In this document: positions 1-4,813 of the stretch, piece by piece
Layout: every line of letters begins with the position of its first letter
Position numbering within the stretch: the stretch's first letter is position 1
From: Pseudohongiella sp.
Lineage (GTDB): Bacteria; Pseudomonadota; Gammaproteobacteria; Pseudomonadales; Pseudohongiellaceae
Direction: 5' to 3'
DNA: 6,366 nt
Assembly (NCBI GenBank): GCA_030652635.1
Contig: JAUSPW010000491.1
Location: 1 to 6,366, forward strand
Made by a program: the position numbers and the translations under genes
The notes under the pieces: generated by a model
Told to the model about the DNA's origin: nothing
The model's database searches: none
What the model saw: the letters and a program-made list of their open reading frames with translations, nothing else

Positions 1-195
1 TTTGATGCGGGTGCTCAGGGTGAACACAAACTGCGCCGTGGGTTTGAACCGGTCACAACATGTTCATATCACTGGATTCAGGACCTTCAATTTTCTAAAG
101 CTATCCGGGACTACTGTGCCGAGGAAAGACGTCACAATGCTGCATATATCATTGCGGCGACCGAGCAGCTACCGTACAAAAATCAGGCGGTTTGA
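1..195 (+). CDS. FemAB-like (DUF482/COG3146) acyltransferase-family protein, C-terminal end only
   Basis: The frame is open from base 1 to a TGA at 193-195 and gives 64 residues with no start in view, so the gene enters from the left edge. The fragment begins FDAGAQGEHKLRRGFEPVTT, followed by a tryptophan-containing stretch and a charged helix (RDYCAEERRHNAAY). This resembles, from memory, the conserved end of the DUF482/FemAB_like family (COG3146), where a G-E-H-K-x-x-R-G-F-E-P motif precedes a helix rich in E and R. The family belongs to the GNAT/FemAB acyl-transferase fold; its members are about 370-390 residues long, so roughly 80% is missing here. The cellular substrate is not established. 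The gene converges on the response regulator with 5 bases between stops. Family assignment is fairly sure; function is not. Confidence 0.78.
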   Translation, partial: FDAGAQGEHKLRRGFEPVTTCSYHWIQDLQFSKAIRDYCAEERRHNAAYIIAATEQLPYKNQAV

Positions 196-200
196 AACAC

Positions 201-1037
201 TCAGGTCTGCTCAACGATCAACAATGACAACTGATGCCGTTGTTCATCGGTAAGCTCTAAAAACCGGAGTTGCATTTGCATGAACTCGGCGTCTGGTCGT
301 TTTTCCATGGCTGCGCAGCTGTGGATATATGCTTTGACGTTGTGCATGGCTGCTCCAGCCTGGTTGCCTGCCGACAAAGTCAGGTCAACTTCCTCAAACA
401 CGCCGGGATGTTGATCTGCACGTTTGCACACCAGCACCAGATCTTCAATGCTGACAGACTTGATCATGCATTTGTACTCGATTTGCTGCCAATGCAGAAT
501 CGCTGTGCCTTTCAGCTTAGGGGATTCTTTTGTTTTGACCAGCGCAGTCAATGCATCAACAGATCCTCCGGGGACAATGTCAGTTTTACCACTGAATATG
601 TCCAGAGAACTGAAAGGCCCTCCGCGTGCCGAGGCTTCTACTTTGGGGGCAGTAATTTTTCCCGCCTTCACCAACGCTTTGTGAACTTTATGCATCAGCT
701 CTTCAGCGGTAAACGGCTTGCCCAGATAGTCACTGACGCCTGCCTGCACGGCTCTGACGATATGCTCTTTACCACCTAGGCTGGTGACCATGATAAAGGG
801 TATAGAACTGAGTCGCTCATCTGAGCGCACCCATTGAAGTAATTCTTCACCACTCATCCCGGGCATTTCCCAATCGCTGAGGATGAGATCAAAAGCTTGG
901 CGATTTAGAATAGCCTGCGCCTTCTTTCCATCCGAAGCTTCCGTAATTTCGCTTTGTGGCAAAAATTTTCTCAAGGTTCTTTTTATCAAATCTCTGATAA
1001 AACTGGCATCGTCACAAAGCAGGATCCGAATCTTCAT
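201..1037 (-). CDS. Response regulator: CheY-like receiver plus degenerate PilZ-like C-terminal domain
   Basis: This is a 278-residue protein. Residues 1-125 are a full receiver domain: acidic pair D9/D10, phospho-acceptor D55 in SDWEMPGMSG, T85 in the MVTS strand, and K107 in KPF. It should therefore accept phosphate from an unseen histidine kinase. Residues 126-160 form a Gly/Ser-containing linker. Residues 165-278 look like a PilZ-type beta-barrel: strands around GTAIL and CMIKSVSIEDLVLV, then the typical closing pattern LRFLELTDEQRHQL. The RxxxR and D/NxSxxG residues that hold cyclic-di-GMP in canonical PilZ domains are not present, so ligand binding is doubtful. There is no DNA-binding helix-turn-helix. 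I chose the ATG at 1037, one base after the yaaA stop, because MKIRILLCDD is the normal start of a receiver. An in-frame ATG at 1085 would add 16 residues lying inside yaaA. The receiver call is certain; the PilZ relation is an inference. Confidence 0.88.
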   Translation of the reverse strand: MKIRILLCDDASFIRDLIKRTLRKFLPQSEITEASDGKKAQAILNRQAFDLILSDWEMPGMSGEELLQWVRSDERLSSIPFIMVTSLGGKEHIVRAVQAGVSDYLGKPFTAEELMHKVHKALVKAGKITAPKVEASARGGPFSSLDIFSGKTDIVPGGSVDALTALVKTKESPKLKGTAILHWQQIEYKCMIKSVSIEDLVLVCKRADQHPGVFEEVDLTLSAGNQAGAAMHNVKAYIHSCAAMEKRPDAEFMQMQLRFLELTDEQRHQLSLLIVEQT

Positions 1038-1038
1038 A

Positions 1039-1812
1039 TCAAGCTTGCCTGCGTAAAAACACCGGAGTGTCAGGTGTGGATTCACTTAAACTGTATTGGT
1101 AGCCTTCAAGATCAAACCGCACGAGTTCATCTGGCGAAACAATTCTATTTTTGATCACAAACGATGCCATCAGTCCACGTGCGCGCTTGGCAAAAAAGCT
1201 GATGATTTTGTATTGCCCGTTCTTGTAATCTTTAAAGACAGGGGATATTACCGGGTAGCCAAGTGCTCTGACATTCACCGCTCGGAAATACTCTGTAGAT
1301 GCCAGGTTGAGCAGATAAGGTTCACTGTGAGACTTCAGAGTCTCGCGCAAATGAGCGGCCAGCTTTTCTCCCCAAAACGCATACAAGGACTTTATCTTGC
1401 CTTGTTTGAGTGCTGTCCCCATTTCAAGACGATAAGCCTGAATCAGATCCAAAGGGCGCAGTACCCCATACAGACCCGACAAAATCCGAAGGTGAGACTG
1501 AGCATACTCTAGGTCATCGGCACCAAAAGACTTTACATCAAGCCCAACGTAGACATCGCCTGTAAAGGCAAAAATGGCCGGCCTGGCATTTGTGGGCGTA
1601 AATGGCAGCGACCAGTTGAGATTGCGCTCAAAGTTCAATTCCCCGAGCTTTGGGCTGATGCTCATCAGCGACGATAGGTCCTCTGGTGAAAGCTTTCGCA
1701 GTACTCGGTTGAGTGTCGATGCGGCGTCCAGAAAATCTGGTTCAGTGGTATCAACAGCCGGCAAAGGGCTTTCAAAATCCAATGATTTTGCCGGGGATAT
1801 AACCAACAACAT
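1039..1812 (-). CDS. yaaA: Peroxide stress protein YaaA (DUF328 family)
   Basis: The 257-residue length is normal for the family. It starts with the hallmark MLLVISPAKSLDF (SPAK at 6-9). The conserved core SGLYGVLRPLDLIQAYRLEMG lies at 112-132, YKNGQYKIIS at about 196-205, and the basic segment FFAKRARGLMASF at 206-218. In E. coli, YaaA is made under OxyR control during hydrogen peroxide stress and lowers free intracellular iron, which limits Fenton damage to DNA and protein; a DNA-binding fold has been reported for it. It is cytoplasmic, with no signal peptide or membrane segment. The ATG at 1812 has a GAGG site (1818-1821) 5 bases upstream. It follows the DUF4265-like gene by 24 bases and its TGA is one base from the response-regulator ATG, so it is probably the middle gene of an operon. 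I saw no OxyR site. Confidence 0.95.
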   Translation of the reverse strand: MLLVISPAKSLDFESPLPAVDTTEPDFLDAASTLNRVLRKLSPEDLSSLMSISPKLGELNFERNLNWSLPFTPTNARPAIFAFTGDVYVGLDVKSFGADDLEYAQSHLRILSGLYGVLRPLDLIQAYRLEMGTALKQGKIKSLYAFWGEKLAAHLRETLKSHSEPYLLNLASTEYFRAVNVRALGYPVISPVFKDYKNGQYKIISFFAKRARGLMASFVIKNRIVSPDELVRFDLEGYQYSLSESTPDTPVFLRRQA

Positions 1813-1836
1813 AAGCGCCTCGTAGAAAGGGCGTGA

Positions 1837-2328
1837 CTAAACGGAGGCAGCGATGTCCAACCACCAGTTCAAGGGCGTGACGCCATCGTCTGCGTCGTAA
1901 ACATTGCCATAGTACCAGACAGTATCGGGAAATCCGGCCAGTACTTTATTAAGCGTGTCTTCAATTTTCTGAAAACCGATTGAAACATGAATGGTGTATA
2001 CCAGTATACGCGGGGACTTCACGTCCAGTTTACCGTCAATGAGCTCGAGCTCCGGGGTGAGCATCTGGTCAAGATCATCTGTGTTAAGCTTGCTGAACAC
2101 CCGAATACAAAGATTGCCGCTGTGCTCTAACAACTCCCAGCCAGCTTTGTCGTCGGTAGGATAAGAAATGCGATCATCTGCAGCGAGGCCACGGACAAAC
2201 GCGGGCGACTTTTCGATACGAAACTCTTTGCGTTTGTCATCAATAACAAGCGCATTTACCTGCTCAACCATGGCTTCGCCTTGTTTGTTGTACCCAGCAA
2301 TCAGCGGTATTTGCACGGCGTCCGACAT
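1837..2328 (-). CDS. DUF4265-like protein of unknown function
   Basis: This 163-residue protein is soluble and acidic, with no signal peptide or membrane helix. The segment FRIEKSPAFVRGLAADDRI (36-54) matches my memory of the DUF4265 core, in which a short strand is followed by P-x-F-x-x-G-L-A-x-x-D. A later SGNLCIRVF (70-78) also fits the S-G-x-x-x-x-R-V strand of that family. The C-terminal third (108-163) appears as a beta strand YTIHVSIG, a helix and a W-rich end (VWYYGN, NWWLDIAASV). No catalytic residues can be named and DUF4265 has no settled function. The ATG at 2328 has AGGAG (2334-2338) 5 bases upstream. It is the first gene of the leftward unit with yaaA and the response regulator, so it probably shares their promoter. 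The gene is certain; the family is likely. Confidence 0.82.
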   Translation of the reverse strand: MSDAVQIPLIAGYNKQGEAMVEQVNALVIDDKRKEFRIEKSPAFVRGLAADDRISYPTDDKAGWELLEHSGNLCIRVFSKLNTDDLDQMLTPELELIDGKLDVKSPRILVYTIHVSIGFQKIEDTLNKVLAGFPDTVWYYGNVYDADDGVTPLNWWLDIAASV

Positions 2329-2390
2329 GTGGTCTCCTGATAGGTGATCGTTGTAAATTTTAGAGGCGGCATTGTAACCCGCGGAGTCTT
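2329..2390. promoter_or_regulatory. Divergent promoter region between the DUF4265-like gene and the membrane-protein gene
   Basis: These 62 bases separate two divergent starts, so promoters for both directions should lie here or just inside the genes. On the minus strand TAAAAT (2362-2357) is a good -10 hexamer for the DUF4265-like / yaaA / response-regulator unit, but no convincing -35 sits 16-18 bases upstream. TTGTAA occurs twice in direct orientation (2351-2356 and 2372-2377), 21 bases apart. The region is supported by gene layout; the individual hexamers are weak. Confidence 0.4.
2334..2338 (-). promoter_or_regulatory. Shine-Dalgarno site of the DUF4265-like gene
   Basis: On the minus strand AGGAG stands 5 bases before the ATG at 2328. 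This is a strong site and fixes that start. Confidence 0.8.
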
Positions 2391-2756
2391 ATGCTGGAAC
2401 TGTTTGAAAAATTCGCTTTGCGCCATCAGCTTTGGCGTCGCCCCTTACTTGTGGCATTGGTTCTATCAGCGGCTGCTTTTTTTGCGATTGTGACCCTCGC
2501 CTCGTCGGAGAGTCTGGATGACTGGCTTATTCCGAGTGTGTTGCTGGTGTTGTGGTTGTTGCAGTTCTATTCCGGATTGAACCTGTTTGCGGTAGTGCCC
2601 GCCAAAGCAGAGCCCAAACAAGCCTGGCACAAGAGAATACAACGCAATTTGTATCGAGGCTGTTACCACTTGTTTGCGTGGTTCATGATGTTGGTGACCG
2701 TCGCCTGGGCGGTGACCAGCCTGCAATTGATCCTGGCCTGGCTGCGAATTACTTGA
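2391..2756 (+). CDS. Small three-helix inner-membrane protein, unknown function
   Basis: This 121-residue protein belongs to no family I recognise. Three hydrophobic segments are visible: about 18-38 (LLVALVLSAAAFFAIVTLA), 47-69 (IPSVLLVLWLLQFYSGLNLF) and 91-117 (CYHLFAWFMMLVTVAWAVTS onward). The basic stretches RHQLWRR (11-17) and the long loop KAEPKQAWHKRIQRNLYR (72-89) lie on the same side, while the acidic SESLDD (39-44) lies on the other. The positive-inside rule therefore predicts N-terminus in the cytoplasm and C-terminus in the periplasm. There is no signal-peptide cleavage site and no lipobox. The ATG at 2391 has GGAG (2383-2386) only 4 bases upstream, slightly tight. The next gene starts 81 bases downstream on the same strand with no terminator between, so read-through into the thioesterase is possible. 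Intact coding gene is likely; role unknown. Confidence 0.8.
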   Translation: MLELFEKFALRHQLWRRPLLVALVLSAAAFFAIVTLASSESLDDWLIPSVLLVLWLLQFYSGLNLFAVVPAKAEPKQAWHKRIQRNLYRGCYHLFAWFMMLVTVAWAVTSLQLILAWLRIT

Positions 2757-2787
2757 TGTTTACGGCTGCTCTTTGTATTTCGAATAC

Positions 2788-2796
2788 TGCTAAGAT
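2788..2796 (+). promoter_or_regulatory. Extended -10 promoter candidate for the thioesterase gene
   Basis: The sequence TGCTAAGAT is a TGn extension joined to the -10 hexamer TAAGAT (4 of 6 bases match TATAAT). No good -35 hexamer lies 16-18 bases upstream, which is acceptable for an extended -10 promoter. Transcription would begin near 2803, giving a leader of about 35 bases before the ATG at 2838. It suggests the thioesterase can be expressed independently of the membrane-protein gene. Confidence 0.5.
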
Positions 2797-2825
2797 AGAT
2801 CGCACTAGAGCATAAAAAGCTGAAC

Positions 2826-2830
2826 AGGAG
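2826..2830 (+). promoter_or_regulatory. Shine-Dalgarno site deciding the thioesterase start
   Basis: AGGAG ends 7 bases before the ATG at 2838, which is ideal spacing. In-frame GTG at 2832 and TTG at 2835 are only 1 and 4 bases away from it, so they are poor starts and ATG 2838 is preferred. Confidence 0.8.
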
Positions 2831-2837
2831 TGTGTTG

Positions 2838-3251
2838 ATGGGCCTGATTGATGATGACATGGACAGAGACCCGACCCCAACAGGGGAGCTTGCGTTACAA
2901 ACATTGGCGATGCCCAGGGATACCAATGCCAACGGTGATATTTTTGGCGGATGGCTGGTTTCACAGATGGATCTGGCAGCGGGAATCGCGACCAAACAGG
3001 TCACGCGAGGGCGCTCGGCAACGGTAGCGATCAAGAACGTTGAGTTTCTGGCACCGGTGAGTGTTGGATCAGTGGTGAGTTGTTATGCGGAGATTCTGGA
3101 AATTGGACGCAGCTCCATGCATATCAATATCGAGGTCTGGATATCCAACTCTTTAATTCAAACGGCGCAGCGTAAAGTGGCCGAAGGTTTATTTGTGTTT
3201 GTTGCAATTGATGAGAACGGCCGTACCCGACGGATCAACAAACCGGTGTAA
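2838..3251 (+). CDS. yciA: YciA-type acyl-CoA thioesterase (hotdog fold)
   Basis: This 137-residue protein is a single hotdog domain, close to the usual 130-155 residues for YciA. It hydrolyses acyl-CoA to free acid and CoA; studied YciA enzymes accept a broad range of short and long acyl chains and act in the cytoplasm as multimers. The signature LAMPRDTNANGDIFGGWLVS runs from 23 to 42 and is followed by QMD, whose aspartate (D45) aligns with the residue considered catalytic in Haemophilus YciA (alignment from memory). Further typical strands are GRSATVAIKNVEFLAPVSVG (58-77), SSMHINIEVW (92-101) and VAEGLFVFVAID (114-125). The first ten residues are acidic (GLIDDDMD) and fall outside the conserved domain; an internal ATG at 2859 would still keep the domain but has no ribosome site. 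A strong terminator follows. The subfamily call is firm; the in vivo substrate is not known. Confidence 0.93.
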   Translation: MGLIDDDMDRDPTPTGELALQTLAMPRDTNANGDIFGGWLVSQMDLAAGIATKQVTRGRSATVAIKNVEFLAPVSVGSVVSCYAEILEIGRSSMHINIEVWISNSLIQTAQRKVAEGLFVFVAIDENGRTRRINKPV

Positions 3252-3278
3252 GCTTGCCTGATACGGCTGCTGCAAGCT
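3251..3278 (+). other. Inverted repeat just after the thioesterase stop
   Basis: AGCTTGC (3251-3257) and GCAAGCT (3272-3278) form a perfect 7-bp stem with a 14-base loop starting at the last base of the stop codon. No T tract follows, so it is not a terminator by itself. It could protect the 3' end of the mRNA or assist the terminator downstream. Confidence 0.4.
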
Positions 3279-3293
3279 GATGGACTCATGCAC

Positions 3294-3321
3294 AAAAAAG
3301 GGCGCCGGAGCGCCCTTTTTT
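3294..3321. terminator. Bidirectional intrinsic terminator between convergent genes
   Basis: Six A, then GGGCGC, a four-base loop CGGA, GCGCCC and six T form a GC-rich 6-bp stem that can be lengthened by A-T pairs. There is a T tract on both strands, so it can end transcription of the thioesterase gene (stop 43 bases upstream) and of the cystine symporter gene arriving from the right (stop about 29 bases away). Confidence 0.92.
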
Positions 3322-3349
3322 ATACCAAAAGAAATTGAGTCGTTCAGAC

Positions 3350-4693
3350 TCAGACTCCTTCCTTGATGACGGTACTGGTGATGACCCCACTGGTCATCGC
3401 ACCGCTTACATTCAATGCCGTTCGGCCCATGTCAATCAGCGGTTCAATAGAGATAAGCAGCGCCACCAGCGTGATGGGCAGGCCCATGGCAGGCAACACA
3501 ATGAGTGCTGCAAAGGTAGCCCCGCCGCCGACGCCTGCCACACCAAACGAGCTGATTGTGATGATGCCAATCAGGCTCAGAATAAAACCGGGTGCCAGAG
3601 GATCAATGCCCACGGTAGGTGCAGCCATCACCGCGAGCATGGCGGGATAGATGCCAGCACAGCCGTTCTGACCAATCGTGGCTCCAAAAGACGCGGAAAG
3701 ACTGGCGATCGAGGGAGGTACTTTAAGCTCGTCTACCTGGGTTTTTATATTCAGTGGAATGGTTGCAGCCGAGCTGCGTGTTGCAAATGCAAAGGTCAGT
3801 ACCGGCCAGATTTTACGGAAGTAATCCACAGGATTATTGCCAGTGAGGCTGAGCAAGAGGCCGTGAACCAGGAACATAATGGCAATGGCAACATACGACG
3901 CAATCACAAACCCGATCAGGTTAAGGATATCCGCCCCGTTTGAGCTGGCCACCACATAGGTCATCAGGGACAAAATGCCATAGGGGGTCAGGCTCATGAC
4001 CAATTTCACCAAGCGCATGATGATCGCCTGAATTGTGTCAGTCGAATCCCGTATACGATCAGCATGCTCAGGTTTCTCGCGGCTGACCAACAGCGCTGCC
4101 AGACCGAACAGCATGCCAAAGATGACCACGGCAATAATCGAGGTGTCTCGCGAACCGGTCAGGTCGTCAAAAATATTGGTTGGAATAAATCGCACGATCA
4201 CTTGTGCCAGATTCAAATCGGCAACCACTTGCTGACGGGTTTCCAGCACGGTCGCGCGTGCGTTTTCACGATCTCCGCCGGTCATGCCTTCCGCACTCAA
4301 CCCAAACATATTGGTAACCAGAATGCCGACAAGTGCAGCAACCATGGTGGTAAACACCAGGATACCAATGACAGAGGCGCCGATTTTGCCGAGTGCAGCA
4401 ACCTGATGCAGTTTGACAACTGCCGCAATCATGGTCACCAGTACCAACGGCATAATAATCATACGCAGCAGCGCGACGTACACATCACCGGGCAAGTCTG
4501 TCCATGTGAGTGTTGGCGAAATTGCCGCCAGATCGCCACCATGGATGATCTGCAGGAAAAAGCCAAAAACCACGCCTAGAATCAATGCAACAAACACTTG
4601 TTTGGCGAGGCTGGTTTCCGGTTTTTTGAGTTTAAAAAGCGCGAAGAGCAGAGCAATAAAAATGAGGACGCCAGTGGCGGTCAGAAATGACAT
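3350..4693 (-). CDS. tcyP: L-cystine:cation symporter TcyP (YdjN) type, DAACS family
   Basis: This 447-residue polytopic inner-membrane protein of the dicarboxylate/amino acid:cation symporter family (SLC1-like) closely resembles E. coli TcyP/YdjN along its whole length as I recall it. Family motifs are present: TRSSAATIPLN (305-315) for the first re-entrant hairpin, GATIGQNGCAG (337-347), GVGGGATFAALIVLPAMG (387-404) for the second hairpin, and DMGRTALNVSG (421-431) for substrate and cation contacts. The N-terminal part has hydrophobic helices at about 5-20, 31-51, 70-92 and 107-130. TcyP imports L-cystine using an ion gradient, supplying cysteine sulfur; related members carry dicarboxylates or glutamate, but the GQNGCAG and DMGRTALNVSG context favours cystine. 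The ATG at 4693 has GGGAG 8 bases upstream. It lies 120 bases after uvrD on the same strand with its own promoter candidate, and ends at a bidirectional terminator. Confidence 0.92.
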   Translation of the reverse strand: MSFLTATGVLIFIALLFALFKLKKPETSLAKQVFVALILGVVFGFFLQIIHGGDLAAISPTLTWTDLPGDVYVALLRMIIMPLVLVTMIAAVVKLHQVAALGKIGASVIGILVFTTMVAALVGILVTNMFGLSAEGMTGGDRENARATVLETRQQVVADLNLAQVIVRFIPTNIFDDLTGSRDTSIIAVVIFGMLFGLAALLVSREKPEHADRIRDSTDTIQAIIMRLVKLVMSLTPYGILSLMTYVVASSNGADILNLIGFVIASYVAIAIMFLVHGLLLSLTGNNPVDYFRKIWPVLTFAFATRSSAATIPLNIKTQVDELKVPPSIASLSASFGATIGQNGCAGIYPAMLAVMAAPTVGIDPLAPGFILSLIGIITISSFGVAGVGGGATFAALIVLPAMGLPITLVALLISIEPLIDMGRTALNVSGAMTSGVITSTVIKEGV

Positions 4694-4701
4694 GAAGGTG
4701 A

Positions 4702-4706
4702 CTCCC
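4702..4706 (-). promoter_or_regulatory. Shine-Dalgarno site of tcyP
   Basis: On the minus strand GGGAG lies 8 bases before the ATG at 4693 and supports that start. Confidence 0.75.
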
Positions 4707-4722
4707 TTATTGTTGTTGCGCA

Positions 4723-4751
4723 GTTATAGCGTGATAGCCGTGTGAGAGCAA
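4723..4751 (-). promoter_or_regulatory. Sigma-70-type promoter candidate for tcyP
   Basis: Read on the minus strand, TTGCTC (4751-4746) is followed after exactly 17 bases by TATAAC (4728-4723), which matches the -10 consensus at 5 of 6 positions. The -35 matches only its first three bases, so activator help is plausible. Transcription would start near 4716, about 22 bases before the ATG. The promoter makes tcyP independent of uvrD. Confidence 0.6.
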
Positions 4752-4758
4752 ACGCTAT
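4726..4758. promoter_or_regulatory. Inverted repeat across the tcyP promoter, possible operator
   Basis: ATAGCG (4726-4731) and CGCTAT (4753-4758) are a perfect 6-bp inverted repeat whose arms overlap the -10 and flank the -35 of the tcyP promoter. The position suits a regulator site, but six bases per arm can occur by chance. Confidence 0.25.
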
Positions 4759-4764
4759 TTATTC

Positions 4765-4774
4765 ATAAGCTTAT
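4765..4774. promoter_or_regulatory. 10-bp palindrome upstream of the tcyP promoter
   Basis: ATAAGCTTAT is a perfect palindrome centred about 21 bases upstream of the proposed -35, where activators usually bind. In E. coli this transporter is under CysB control, but I cannot identify the site as a CysB box. Confidence 0.3.
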
Positions 4775-4813
4775 CTGCTGTCAGCGTGACGCGGTGGCTG
4801 ATGCAACAACGTA

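Noticed and set aside
2..253. An 83-codon plus-strand reading frame at the left edge
   Set aside because: It overlaps, in another frame, the FemAB-like C-terminus at 1-195, which has recognisable family motifs, and runs antisense into the response-regulator gene. Its protein has no recognisable features.
1038..1085. Upstream ATG giving the response regulator 16 extra residues
   Set aside because: The extension lies within yaaA and does not resemble a receiver N-terminus, whereas the ATG at 1037 starts exactly at the first receiver strand.
3337..3351. GAGTC/GACTC hairpin beside the tcyP stop, with a tandem CAGACT hexamer
   Set aside because: The stem is only 5 bp with no T tract; the strong bidirectional terminator next to it explains termination.
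3335..3943. A 202-codon plus-strand frame antisense to tcyP
   Set aside because: Its protein is rich in His, Arg, Gln and Cys with no fold-like pattern, as expected from the antisense of a membrane-protein gene, and tcyP is unmistakable on the other strand.
4064..4579. A 171-codon plus-strand frame antisense to tcyP
   Set aside because: Same reasons: biased His/Asn/Gln composition, no ribosome site of note, fully inside tcyP.
4752..4813. Intrinsic terminator for uvrD
   Set aside because: Short imperfect repeats such as CTGAT/ATCAG occur, but no stem followed by a T tract on the minus strand.
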